Source: Beijerinckia sp. 28-YEA-48 (GTDB lineage: Bacteria > Pseudomonadota > Alphaproteobacteria > Rhizobiales > Beijerinckiaceae). Taken from it: a DNA stretch of 64,000 nt. The notes below the pieces were generated by a model. That model was not told the DNA's origin, searched no databases, and saw only the letters and a program-made list of their open reading frames with translations. The first letter of the stretch is position 1, and each line of letters starts with the position of its first letter. The stretch spans positions 2,762,001 through 2,826,000 of the forward strand of contig NZ_FNSI01000001.1 in NCBI RefSeq assembly GCF_900104955.1. Reading direction: 5' to 3'. Below, piece by piece: positions 47,721 through 56,723 of this stretch. Position numbers and translations under genes: made by a program.

Positions 47721-47934
47721 GTGAAGATTAGACATAGTAATGGCGTTCACTCGTTAGAGTGTCTTGAAGTACTGGAGGGGGAAGGCCCCTGTTCACGAAC
47801 TGAATATGACAGTGAGGATGGGGAGTTGGAAGGAGAACGTCAGATTGGATAAGTATATGATTTTATTGTATTATTTTTACATATAGTGGGGAACCGTCGC
47901 GCATTTATTCTCGCCAAATTTTTCGATTTTTGGA

Positions 47935-47948
47935 TGCTAGTACTAGCA
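47935..47948. promoter_or_regulatory. 14-base perfect palindrome
   Basis: TGCTAGTACTAGCA reads the same on both strands. It lies in the gene-free control region next to AT-rich DNA. Possible operator; no regulator assigned. Confidence 0.5.
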
Positions 47949-47974
47949 ACTTCCGCCAACAATACTTGGCAGAA

Positions 47975-47992
47975 GGGAGTCCAAGGACTCCC
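47975..47992. promoter_or_regulatory. Inverted repeat GGGAGTCC-AA-GGACTCCC
   Basis: An 8+2+8 perfect inverted repeat without a T-run, so more likely an operator or structured RNA element than a terminator. Confidence 0.45.
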
Positions 47993-48018
47993 TCCGAATG
48001 AGCCAGGTGCAAAAGAAA

Positions 48019-48036
48019 AGGGGCCCGAAGGCCCCT
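48019..48036 (-). terminator. Rho-independent terminator downstream of the primase-helicase gene
   Basis: AGGGGCC / GGCCCCT with loop CGAA, followed on the minus strand by TTTTCTTTTGC. It should end the leftward helicase transcript. Confidence 0.8.
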
Positions 48037-48100
48037 CAATTCCCGTTCAGCGCTAGTTCCCGCTCCATTTCGTAAAGCGCGCGGTCCCACCAATCCGCGT

Positions 48101-50620
48101 CTACTTCGACGGCTTCGTCGGCTTCGTCGGATCGACAATCGTGAGGAACCTGTACGCTGAGTCCCCCGACCCGGCTCTGGAAGTCTTGCCCAGACCGTCC
48201 AACACTTCCTTGAAGCCGAACTCCTTCTGCAACTGGCGCATACGATCGATAAAGGTCTCGTATGCCGCAGGCTGCACATTCGCCTCGCTGACGCAGAACA
48301 AGCGGTAGGCGAGATAAACCTGCCGGGCGGGTGTGGTAGCCTCGCTCGATGCCCCGTTCTCGCCAACCCCCAGCTTCAGGTGTCCCCGATGATGAGAGTT
48401 GGCGAGGAAAAAACGGACAGGGTTCGTCCGATTTTCAACGCGTTTACATAGCTCCAAGCTGCTGGCGGGCACGCAATACTCCGCGCGATCCTTCAATGTG
48501 ATCAGCCCCTGCACTGCCCATGCCGCGATGGCCTCCCGTTCCTGCTCCAAGATCAGCTGATCGATGTTGACGATGCGATCTTTCGTCTCGATGGAGTTGG
48601 AGAACTCCAAGAACAACCAGCGACGGGTGAAGCCTGCCGATGAGTCATCGGTACGAGGCAGAACGTTGGAGGCGAACCAGTGAGCAGCGATCGGATTGAA
48701 CTTGTAGAGGGGTTGGTACTTACGTTGAGCCTGAATAGTGGAACCTTCCACCACCAGCTTGAAGATATCACCCGAGATGAGGTCCCGCTCCGATAGCTCA
48801 CCTGCAACATTGAGCACCTTGTCGGTCAGCTCCGCGACCGAGAACTGGTTGTTCCAGAACTTCGGAGCCACCGCTGCTGCACAACCATCAGGCATCAGGC
48901 CCTGCATAATGCGTAGAATACGTGATTTACCCGTATCAGCTGGGCCATAGAGACAGAACACGCGGAAGTACTGTGGCGCCACACCAAACAGGGTGGCTGC
49001 AAAAGCCTCCTGCAGAGCCTCAACCTTGTCGGCAAAGTCAGGATCGGTGCCCCAATAACGCACCAGAAGCTCCGAAAACATCGTCGCTTTGCCCGCCAAC
49101 TCCGGCTGGTAGGGGTAGGGAAGCACATAAGTGCAGCCAAAGTCCTTGTTATGGGGCTGTAACGTCAGATCTTCGGTCAGATAGCCATTGACGAAGTTTA
49201 TGCCCCGGATATCGCGTTGTTTGAGGTCAGCACGCGTCAACGTCGCCATAACCTTCACGACAGCGCGATAGTCGTTGTCCTTCTTGCATGCCGGGAAGTT
49301 GCCATACTCCGTGGCCACGATCTTCTGCAGGTCAGCGGCCTCCATTGGCACCCAATGCGCGCCTTGCCATTGGTAAAACATCTCATTGGAGAAGCGTAGC
49401 TCCCCTGTCCGCTCGACATTGTCGATGACAGCACGCGCGATCTCGGTCTGATCGTTGCCCGCAATGTCGCCCTTCTGAAATTCGCGAATTTGCCGAAGGA
49501 TGCTTGCGGCGGTGAGGTTGTTCGCCGTCGCACCCTGGAGCACTTTCACAATATGCTGCTGCTCGAGCGGTGTGATGCCTGGATTACCGGCCACGCGCGC
49601 GCACATAATCCCAACCAACTCGGTCATCTTCGGGTTGGTGTGGTCGAGACCGTCTGACTGGATCTTCGCATGGAAGTCGTCGATGATCTCCTGATACGAG
49701 AAACGCCGGTTTTCACTGGTGATGTCGTCGAGGCCCAGCTCTTTCAGCTGGTCTACGGTCATACCCTCATCCCAACCAGCTGGAAGCGTCAGCTTTTTCG
49801 GGCCAAAAAGGTCCTTCCGCAGCCATTCGACGATCTTTTCCGTCATCTTTGCAGGCGGGAGTTCGTCTCCCGGAACCTTTTCGACACGGTCCTGCACCCA
49901 CTGAAAACCGACGTCCAGACCCTCTTTCAGGGTGATATTGCCCTTGATGATGTCGGAAACGATGCCACCGGCGAAGCGGACGAGCGCATTATCGCGCCCA
50001 CCAGCCGGAACCCAGTTCACAAAGCCGACGCGCGCAGCACCTGAAGCCACCTCGTAGCCGTTCTGACGCAGCGCATCGCGGGCCAGCTCGCCAAACGACG
50101 TCGGCAAGGTGCCAATCTGGCCTAGCACGTCCAGCAGATCGCAGTTGGCGGTGTAGGGCGCCATCAATCCCGGATGGATCGAGGGCGGCAACAACACCTG
50201 AGCACCCGTCGACAGGAAGTCGAGGACGTTGGTGCCGTCCGCGAGCTTCACGTGGAAGGTGTTCTGGCCCTGATACTTGAACAGCTTGACGTAGCCCTTG
50301 CGCCCACGACGCAGCCACGGCGATTTCGGTGTGATGCTGTCGATAGCATTCAGTATGCCCGGTTCGTCACTATCGACGTCGAGCGCAACAAGGCCAGAAG
50401 CCTGCCCCAGAACCAGGCCCATGTTGTGGTCCGGAAACATCTGCAGCCAACCGGCTTGCTCGGCATCCCCAACGGGCACGGCCGAGTAACGCTGCCAGGT
50501 AGAAATCGCAGGACGCTTGCCGGCCGCCTTGTCGGCCCCGGACGGGTCGGGTCGTGTGATCGGGATAACCGATAGTCCAGCAGCCCAATAGCCTGGCGCG
50601 TTCTCACTAAAAATACCCAT
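48101..50620 (-). CDS. Phage primase-helicase (PrimPol plus D5-type SF3 helicase)
   Basis: A replication protein of 839 residues. The N-terminal part has a bifunctional primase/polymerase (AEP) pattern: MGLVLGQASGLVALDVDSDE (metal-binding Asp pair) and STGAQVLLPPSIHPG. Residues from about 480 form the D5/DUF5906 and SF3-type helicase: Walker A CLYGPADTGKSRILR, then NVAGELSERDLISGD and HWFASNVLPRTDD with sensor Asn. It should prime and unwind phage DNA. The C-terminus ends VDPTKPTKPSK; a downstream frame shows 30 further protein-like residues. Confidence 0.9.
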   Translation of the reverse strand: MGIFSENAPGYWAAGLSVIPITRPDPSGADKAAGKRPAISTWQRYSAVPVGDAEQAGWLQMFPDHNMGLVLGQASGLVALDVDSDEPGILNAIDSITPKSPWLRRGRKGYVKLFKYQGQNTFHVKLADGTNVLDFLSTGAQVLLPPSIHPGLMAPYTANCDLLDVLGQIGTLPTSFGELARDALRQNGYEVASGAARVGFVNWVPAGGRDNALVRFAGGIVSDIIKGNITLKEGLDVGFQWVQDRVEKVPGDELPPAKMTEKIVEWLRKDLFGPKKLTLPAGWDEGMTVDQLKELGLDDITSENRRFSYQEIIDDFHAKIQSDGLDHTNPKMTELVGIMCARVAGNPGITPLEQQHIVKVLQGATANNLTAASILRQIREFQKGDIAGNDQTEIARAVIDNVERTGELRFSNEMFYQWQGAHWVPMEAADLQKIVATEYGNFPACKKDNDYRAVVKVMATLTRADLKQRDIRGINFVNGYLTEDLTLQPHNKDFGCTYVLPYPYQPELAGKATMFSELLVRYWGTDPDFADKVEALQEAFAATLFGVAPQYFRVFCLYGPADTGKSRILRIMQGLMPDGCAAAVAPKFWNNQFSVAELTDKVLNVAGELSERDLISGDIFKLVVEGSTIQAQRKYQPLYKFNPIAAHWFASNVLPRTDDSSAGFTRRWLFLEFSNSIETKDRIVNIDQLILEQEREAIAAWAVQGLITLKDRAEYCVPASSLELCKRVENRTNPVRFFLANSHHRGHLKLGVGENGASSEATTPARQVYLAYRLFCVSEANVQPAAYETFIDRMRQLQKEFGFKEVLDGLGKTSRAGSGDSAYRFLTIVDPTKPTKPSK

Positions 50621-50626
50621 AACCCC

Positions 50627-51211
50627 TTAAGCCTCCAATTTCGATTCAGCGCCCGCGCCCAGCTTCAAATCAGCGACCGACTGCAGGTTCCGCAACCGAT
50701 TGCGAAACTGCGTGCGGCCATTGACGTCGAGCATGTCGTCCATGACGCCGAAAACGATTTGCTGAAATTCCACGGTCTCTCGAAGCGTGTAGACGCGCTC
50801 CTTCAGGCTCACCCACTTCTCCAGAAGCGAGGTCTTGGCCTTTACGAGCTGAATACGGTCGCTGGGGTCAGTGTCCGTAGACATCGACACATCCAACTCG
50901 ATCTTCTTCATCATCTCGATGGTGGCTTCCACCTCTTCGAGGACGACTTCGAACTTGTCCTTCGCGCCCTCAAACACCGGAACACGGTCGCCACCCGAAA
51001 CGGGCCCCTCACTGAGGAAACGGTTGAGGTAGACCCTCAACTCACGGGGGTAAGGGCAACTTGTCTGGCCCAGGTACTCATCTACGGACATACCGCTTTC
51101 ACTATGAGCCAGCTTCAATGCTCTCAATCGTATGTCTAGGTCCTTGGGCAACAGAGGATAGGTCACTCGCAATCCCTTAAAAGTGAGGTGGACGACGGAG
51201 ATCGTGGCCAT
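50627..51211 (-). CDS. Phage protein of unknown function upstream of the primase-helicase
   Basis: A protein of 194 residues starting MATISVVHLTFKGLRVTYPL. The central part is an acidic coiled coil (DKFEVVLEEVEATIEMMKKI) and the C-terminus is basic and polar. It lies six bases upstream of the helicase gene and is the first gene of the leftward early transcript, divergent from terminase. It might be a replication accessory or a small terminase-like factor; no family was recognised. Confidence 0.65.
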   Translation of the reverse strand: MATISVVHLTFKGLRVTYPLLPKDLDIRLRALKLAHSESGMSVDEYLGQTSCPYPRELRVYLNRFLSEGPVSGGDRVPVFEGAKDKFEVVLEEVEATIEMMKKIELDVSMSTDTDPSDRIQLVKAKTSLLEKWVSLKERVYTLRETVEFQQIVFGVMDDMLDVNGRTQFRNRLRNLQSVADLKLGAGAESKLEA

Positions 51212-51324
51212 ACCAGCGATCAGCAAGGGGAAGTCGCGCGACTCCCTTCTTAAAAACCCGCGTGCTGCAGGGCTTTCTAGCGGCTCTTTTGCAGCTGGGG
51301 TGTCGTCCCCATATTTGCAAACGC
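51212..51324. promoter_or_regulatory. Divergent early/late promoter region
   Basis: This is the 113-base interval where leftward (early/replication) and rightward (late) transcription diverge. It must hold at least one start for each direction. No clear -35/-10 pair or palindrome could be named by eye. Confidence 0.5.
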
Positions 51325-53073
51325 ATGAACCCGTTGCTCAGTGAGTTCATTTCCACTGCGGACACTCGTTACGATGACGACTCGTCCGAAACTTCAATGT
51401 CCGAATGGGTCATCAAAAACACGCGTCTCAAGCGCAAGCCCTACAGCTTCAGAGGCTATGAGTTCCAGCAGAAGATCATCGACGACCTGCACCAGAACCT
51501 GTGCTGCATCAAATGCTCACAGGTCGGCCTCACCGAGAGCCAGCTGCGCAAGTACCTAGGTTGGCTGCGACGCAACCCTGGCACCACCGGCATCTACACG
51601 ATGCCCGACGACAAAATGCGGGACCGTGTTTCGCAGACGCGCGTCAAGCCGCTGATCACGACGGAACCGGTGTTCAACCCTCCGCGCGGAGACAGCCCTG
51701 TCAGGCAGAAGGGCATCTATCAGATCGACGATTCCTTCGCCTATTTCACCGGAAATACCGAGGGTGACGCGACCTCGATCCCTGCCGACATCCTCGTTCA
51801 CGACGAACTGGACCTCTCGGACCAGGAGAACATCGGCCTCTTTCAATCCCGCCTGCAGAACTCCGACTTCAAGATCCGCCAGACTTTCTCGACCCCAACC
51901 TTTCTCGGGTTCGGGATCGATGCCATGTTCAACCTGTCGGACCAGTGGGAGTTTTTCACGCGCTGCCCCGGCTGCAGGCAGCATCAATTGCCAGAATTCC
52001 ACCTCCGCCACATGCACCTTCCAGGTCTCCTCAAGAAGGAAGACGACCTGACCAAGCTGACGGCCGAGGACATTGGCCGGATCGACATATCCCAAACCTA
52101 TTGGCGCTGCGAGAAGTGCTCGACCCAGCTCCATCTTGGTGACACCAGCATCCGTGAGTGGGTCGCCAAGCATCCGAGCCGCACCCAGAACCGTGGATAT
52201 CGCGTCCGACCGACGTCCATCGATCGCATCACGATCCCTTACATATTCCAGCGTCTGGTGGAGCATCAGCGCCTCGACAATATGAAGGGCTTCTTCAACA
52301 CGGTGCTGGGCGAGGCCTATAACGATTCCAACGCTCGGATCAGCGAGGCTGACATCAAGGCCTGCATGGACAGCCCCGGCGAGCCCTCCGACAACATCAA
52401 TGAGCCCTGCACCATTGGTATCGACCAAGGCAACATCTGTCATATCACGGTCGGGACGCCAACGCGCACCCTGCTCCACACCCAGGTCCCGCGCAACGAA
52501 CTGAAGGATAAAGTCCTCTATCTCTTGAAGCGCTTCAACATCGTCAGCGGCGCGATGGACCGTTATCCCGACACAACGCTGGCGGAGTCGATCCGCGACC
52601 TTGAAGGATACAAGGGCATCATTTGGCCAATTCACTACGGAACAGCAGCCAATAGTCCCTTCCTGAAGGAGACCAAGGATGAGTTCGACGAGATCACCCA
52701 CTGGGTAGCCCATCGTACCAAGACCCTGGATCAAGTCGCTACTATCATCCGCAACCATAAGCTTTCGCTCAATGGCTTCGGTCATCACCAGTCTCTGCTG
52801 ATCAACCACCTGCGTGGCATGTTCCGTAAGGAAGCACCCGACATCCTTCCGGTGTGGGAGAAGCTCACCGAGGAAGATCACTTCTTTCACTCACTGGGTT
52901 ACATGCTGCTCGCACGTCGCCTTGTCGACGTCATCTTTCACAATAGCGAGCCTGAACTCAGGTCCAACGCATTGCTGATCGGCGGTACGACTTCAATCGT
53001 ACCCGACCTCTCCCCAAATTCGCTGAACAGACGCACCCCCCGGTCGTCATTAGGAATGCTGACGGTTGCTTGA
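51325..53073 (+). CDS. Terminase large subunit, GpA family
   Basis: The DNA-packaging motor, 582 residues. ATPase: Walker A-like CIKCSQVGLTES, Walker B ILVHDELDL. Two Cys pairs form a zinc knuckle as in GpA proteins (CPGCRQHQLPEF, CEKCSTQLH). The nuclease domain has RNase H-like Asp residues in TIGIDQGNIC and GAMDRYPD. The ATG at 51325 (MNPLLSEFIS) is preferred over an upstream start at 51262. No small subunit gene is adjacent on the same strand. Confidence 0.93.
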   Translation: MNPLLSEFISTADTRYDDDSSETSMSEWVIKNTRLKRKPYSFRGYEFQQKIIDDLHQNLCCIKCSQVGLTESQLRKYLGWLRRNPGTTGIYTMPDDKMRDRVSQTRVKPLITTEPVFNPPRGDSPVRQKGIYQIDDSFAYFTGNTEGDATSIPADILVHDELDLSDQENIGLFQSRLQNSDFKIRQTFSTPTFLGFGIDAMFNLSDQWEFFTRCPGCRQHQLPEFHLRHMHLPGLLKKEDDLTKLTAEDIGRIDISQTYWRCEKCSTQLHLGDTSIREWVAKHPSRTQNRGYRVRPTSIDRITIPYIFQRLVEHQRLDNMKGFFNTVLGEAYNDSNARISEADIKACMDSPGEPSDNINEPCTIGIDQGNICHITVGTPTRTLLHTQVPRNELKDKVLYLLKRFNIVSGAMDRYPDTTLAESIRDLEGYKGIIWPIHYGTAANSPFLKETKDEFDEITHWVAHRTKTLDQVATIIRNHKLSLNGFGHHQSLLINHLRGMFRKEAPDILPVWEKLTEEDHFFHSLGYMLLARRLVDVIFHNSEPELRSNALLIGGTTSIVPDLSPNSLNRRTPRSSLGMLTVA

Positions 53074-54532
53074 CGGCCTGCTGAACATCATTCTACCCAA
53101 GAAGAAAGCCCCGAATGGGGGCGTCAGCAACACTCCGACTTTCCAACCCGACCAAAAAGACCAGGTGCTTACCGTCCCGCAGTACCGGGACCATCTGACC
53201 GATCTCTTCACGTCCCGTCAGGCGAACAACAGCCAGGACCTTCTCAAGGCGCTGTTCCGCCAGGACCCCGACGTATCCGCGACCGTCAACGGCTACTTGA
53301 CGCTCGCGAACACCGAAATGGTGATGTGGGCGACTGACGCTCAGGGCGCTGTCGACCGCGACGCGAGCAATGCTCTCGCCACGCTGGTCACGCGCCTCAC
53401 GCGACAGGTCGACTACACACTCGGCTTCCAGCTCAAGCAATCGATTTACCAGCTCAACGCCGACCTTCGATACATGCTTCTCCTTCGCGGTGGTATCGGC
53501 GCGGAGTTGGTATTTGATAAGGCCCAGCTCCCTGACAGCATTCGTCAGGTCGACCTGGCATCAATCCGTTGGTACGAGAAGGCCTCGGGTGTCTATAAGC
53601 CGGGGCAGTCCGTCCAGGGTCGGGGCGACCCTGTGATGCTCGATACCCCGGCTTTCTTCGTCTCGTTCTACCGCCGGGACCCGACGACGATCTACACCGA
53701 CTCCACGTTCATCGCCGCGATCAATACCATTGCTGCGCGTCAGCAGGTCATCAACGACCTGTACCGGATCATGCAGATCACCGGCTTTCCTCGCATGGAC
53801 ATCAAAGTCCTTGAGGAAGTGATCATCAATCGGGCACCGGCAAACATCAAAGCCGACCCAACCAAGCTGCGTGAGTTCGTCAACAACCAGGTTGCTGCGA
53901 TCCAGTCGACGTTCCAGAGCCTGCGTGCCGACCAGTCGGTGGTCCACACGGATTCCGTCGAATTCGATATCCTGAATGGCAGCTCGGCCGCTGTGGCTCT
54001 CGACGTAACGAACGTTGTCGAGACCCTAAACGCTCAGAACCAAGCTGCGCTCAAGACGATGGCAACCGTCCTCGGTCGTGGCAGTGCCGGCGTCAACACC
54101 GGCTCAGTCGAAGCCCGGCTGGCCGCCATGTACGCCGACGAGTTGAACGAGCCGTTGGCTGAGATGTACGAGAAGATGTTCTCGTTCTGCCTCCACCAGC
54201 AGGGATTCCAGGGCTTCGCCAACGTCAAGTTCCGTCAGGCTGAGCTACGCCCGGACCTTGAGCTGGAGACAATGCGCCAGATCAAGACCGCTCGTATGCG
54301 ACAGGACCTGTCGGACGGCATCATCACCGACATTGAATACGCGCTCGAGATGTACGGGCGCCTACCGAATCCAACCGCGCCTGAGCTGTCGGGCACTGGC
54401 TTCATGACGCCAACGCCCACGGCCGCTCCCAACGCTGCTGACATCTCCCCGAACACCGACCCACTCGGTCGCTCGCTAACCCCGGGCAAAACCGGCGCGA
54501 CGAAGACTAACCTGCCTAAGAGGAAGTCCTGA
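53066..54532 (+). CDS. Phage portal protein
   Basis: A portal protein of 488 residues that forms the dodecameric ring at the capsid vertex. Evidence is the position after terminase, the length, and portal-like segments: LLKALFRQDPDVSATVNGYL, RQQVINDLYRIMQITGFPRM, ALKTMATVLGRGSAGVNTGS. A TTG start at 53066 overlaps the terminase end by eight bases. The C-terminal 40 residues are Pro/Thr-rich and likely disordered. Confidence 0.85.
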   Translation: MLDGLLNIILPKKKAPNGGVSNTPTFQPDQKDQVLTVPQYRDHLTDLFTSRQANNSQDLLKALFRQDPDVSATVNGYLTLANTEMVMWATDAQGAVDRDASNALATLVTRLTRQVDYTLGFQLKQSIYQLNADLRYMLLLRGGIGAELVFDKAQLPDSIRQVDLASIRWYEKASGVYKPGQSVQGRGDPVMLDTPAFFVSFYRRDPTTIYTDSTFIAAINTIAARQQVINDLYRIMQITGFPRMDIKVLEEVIINRAPANIKADPTKLREFVNNQVAAIQSTFQSLRADQSVVHTDSVEFDILNGSSAAVALDVTNVVETLNAQNQAALKTMATVLGRGSAGVNTGSVEARLAAMYADELNEPLAEMYEKMFSFCLHQQGFQGFANVKFRQAELRPDLELETMRQIKTARMRQDLSDGIITDIEYALEMYGRLPNPTAPELSGTGFMTPTPTAAPNAADISPNTDPLGRSLTPGKTGATKTNLPKRKS

Positions 54533-54858
54533 TGCCGATATTTCGCGACGCGGCCTGGGGGCAACGTCTCATCCTGCAGGATCTCACCGGCGACCCAATC
54601 AACCTAACGGGCGTCCCGCTGCGGATGCAGTTTCGCGAGTATCCGGATCACCCCACCGCTTTGATCGACATGTCGACCGCGAACGGGCTGTTGAGTACGA
54701 GCGCCAACCCAACGGGAGGCGTTGTCGACGTTCATCTCGGCCCCAGCGATACGGCGACTCTCCCCAAGATCAGCTTGTATTGGGACCTCATCCGCACGGA
54801 CACCAACGTCCCACTTTGCGGAGGTCGCGTTCTCGTTGACCAGGTGGTGACGCGATGA
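54532..54858 (+). CDS. BppU-like small baseplate/fibre-associated protein
   Basis: A protein of 108 residues with a beta-sandwich pattern: GQRLILQDLTGDPINLTGVP, LRMQFREYPD, VVDVHLGPSD, YWDLIRTDTN. The layout recalls the N-terminal domain of baseplate upper proteins and similar phage receptor-complex proteins. It is coupled to portal (one base overlap) and to the fibre gene (ATGA overlap). The role is inferred from its neighbours. Confidence 0.6.
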   Translation: MPIFRDAAWGQRLILQDLTGDPINLTGVPLRMQFREYPDHPTALIDMSTANGLLSTSANPTGGVVDVHLGPSDTATLPKISLYWDLIRTDTNVPLCGGRVLVDQVVTR

Positions 54859-56723
54859 GCGATCTCGTTGTCACTTATACCACGAACAATGTCGTCGTCA
54901 CCGGCATCTACGGCGCCGCCGTTGGCATCCAGGGCCCGGCGGGTCGAGCCGCAATCTACGGCGCGGGAGCACCCGGTCCAACTGTTGGCGAAAACGGGCT
55001 GTTCTACATCGACCACACCAACTGGCGGATGTACGGCCCGAAAGCCGGAGGTGTTTGGCCAGCTCCGGTTTCGTTAATCGGTCCAGCGCACTGGTTAGGG
55101 GCGTCCGCTACGGCCCCAACCGTCAACCTTGCTGGGGCCCCGCTCGTCGCTGGCGACATGTACTGGAGCACTGCCACCAGCAAATGGCGATCGTGGACGG
55201 GTACCGCTTGGGTCGACATAGATGCGGGCGCAGTAGCAGCTCGCAACGCGGCTGAAGGCTTTGCGACTAACGCCGCCGCCAGCGCTTCCCAAGCGGCGAC
55301 TGATAGAACTGCAGCCGCTGGTTCTGCATCGTCCGCGTCCACCTCGGCAACAACCGCCACGAACGCAGCTACAACCACATCCGCTGACCGTGTTGCCGTC
55401 GCGGCAGACAAATCGACGGTGGCTGCTGATAAGGCAACAGTCGCCGCTGATAAGGCCACGGTCGCGGCCGACAAGGCCACCGTCGCGGGCGACAAGACCG
55501 CTGCAGCAAACTCTGCGACCGCCTCGGCCAATTCTGCAACCGCCTCGGCCGGTTCTGCAACCGCGTCCCAGAACAGTGCGACAGCCGCCGCCGGTTCAGC
55601 GACGGCTGCGAACACTTCATGGTTGCAGATAGATAAGCGCAATCTGGGTGCCAAAAGCTCCGCCCCCACGCTCGATAACCAAGGCCAGGCCCTCGTCGCG
55701 GGCACGGTTTATTTCGACAGCCCCACAAGTACGACCAAGGTCTGGACTGGATCAGCTTGGATACTTGCTGCGTCAGCAACTGCTTTGGACCGGTCAGCAA
55801 ATCTCAGTGATCTTTCCAATGCAGACACTGCACTCACCAATCTGGGTGCCACCACTGTAGGCAAGGCGCTTCTCAAGGCTGCAACCGTAGCCGCCCAGCG
55901 GGTAGCGTTGGGCTTCACTACTGCCGGCTCGACCCTAGTCCAGGCGGCCGACACAGCCGCTCAACGGGCTGTTCTGGGCTTTTCGACGATCGGCTCCACC
56001 TTCATTCAAGCTGCTGATGCGGCAGCGGCGCGTGTCGTACTCGGCATCACTTCCGTTGGCTCAGCACTAGTCACGGCGGCCGACGCGGCAGCGGCGCGTG
56101 TCGTACTCGGCATCACTTCCGCCGGCTCGGCCATAGTCACAGCGGCTGACGCAGCCGCGCAACGTACCGCGCTGGGCATTTCCGCTGCTAACACCCCATC
56201 CACCGCCACCGGCAACATTGCCGCGACTAACGTGCAAGCAGCGCTTGCAGAATTGGACAGCGAAAAGCAGAATCTTCATAACAATTTGACGGCGCTGGCT
56301 GGGCTCACGCTAGCTGCCAATAAGTTGCCCTACGCAACTGGCGCTGGTGCACTATCTTTGGTCGATCTCACGGCTTTCGTTCGCACACTGTTGGATGACG
56401 CCGACTCCGCCGCGTTTCTGACAACACTTGGTTTCGTATTCTCGATGGGGGCAAACGGATATGTCAAGTTCCCGAATGGCCTTCTCATCCAGTGGGGATC
56501 GCAGAGCGGCGGCACAGGACTGGTCGATACCTACTACCCCATCGCATCCCCAAACGTCATGGCGATATTCACGACGATTACAGGTGCCACCGCCTCAACC
56601 GTAACGGCGAACGTTTATGACCGATTCGCCACATACTTTCGCTGCTATCGTCGCGTCCAGACCTCGGGAGCCATGGGCGACGCTAGCGAAACGTTCTTCT
56701 TCCTCGTAATTGGAAGTACATGA
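54855..56723 (+). CDS. Tail fibre / receptor-binding protein
   Basis: A fibre protein of 622 residues. After a collagen-like start (GIQGPAGRAAIYGAGAPGPT) comes a long Ala/Ser/Thr segment with VAADKATVAADKATVAADKA repeats, likely a trimeric coiled coil. Then come five copies of a 22-residue unit A-AA-R-VLGITS-GSALVTAAD. The C-terminal domain NGYVKFPNGLLIQWGSQSGG is the gp53-like fibre tip that recognises the host surface. A chaperone-like gene follows with ATGA overlap. Confidence 0.87.
   Translation: MSDLVVTYTTNNVVVTGIYGAAVGIQGPAGRAAIYGAGAPGPTVGENGLFYIDHTNWRMYGPKAGGVWPAPVSLIGPAHWLGASATAPTVNLAGAPLVAGDMYWSTATSKWRSWTGTAWVDIDAGAVAARNAAEGFATNAAASASQAATDRTAAAGSASSASTSATTATNAATTTSADRVAVAADKSTVAADKATVAADKATVAADKATVAGDKTAAANSATASANSATASAGSATASQNSATAAAGSATAANTSWLQIDKRNLGAKSSAPTLDNQGQALVAGTVYFDSPTSTTKVWTGSAWILAASATALDRSANLSDLSNADTALTNLGATTVGKALLKAATVAAQRVALGFTTAGSTLVQAADTAAQRAVLGFSTIGSTFIQAADAAAARVVLGITSVGSALVTAADAAAARVVLGITSAGSAIVTAADAAAQRTALGISAANTPSTATGNIAATNVQAALAELDSEKQNLHNNLTALAGLTLAANKLPYATGAGALSLVDLTAFVRTLLDDADSAAFLTTLGFVFSMGANGYVKFPNGLLIQWGSQSGGTGLVDTYYPIASPNVMAIFTTITGATASTVTANVYDRFATYFRCYRRVQTSGAMGDASETFFFLVIGST
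56019..56120 (+). repeat. Exact 36-base direct repeat inside the tail fibre gene
   Basis: Positions 56019-56054 and 56085-56120 are identical, 66 bases (22 codons) apart. They encode the unit AAAARVVLGITS. Other copies of the unit in the fibre are diverged, so this pair is a recent duplication or is kept uniform by recombination. Confidence 0.8.

Larger units (their letters stand above)
47690..48100. other. Gene-free control region with several palindromes
   Basis: About 410 bases without a supported gene. From left to right: palindrome copy 3 (47705-47720), CACTC-GTTA-GAGTG (47748-47761), an AT-rich patch (about 47850-47885), TGCTAGTACTAGCA (47935-47948), GGGAGTCC-AA-GGACTCCC (47975-47992) and a terminator (48019-48036). 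It lies between the helicase gene and the next leftward gene. Confidence 0.55.

Noticed and set aside
48040-48050. Fourth copy of the TTCCCGTTCGGGAA palindrome
   Set aside because: Only the left half (TTCCCGTTC) matches; the right arm is missing.
51556-52890. Leftward 444-codon frame opposite terminase
   Set aside because: The terminase reading has all catalytic motifs; the antisense frame has none.
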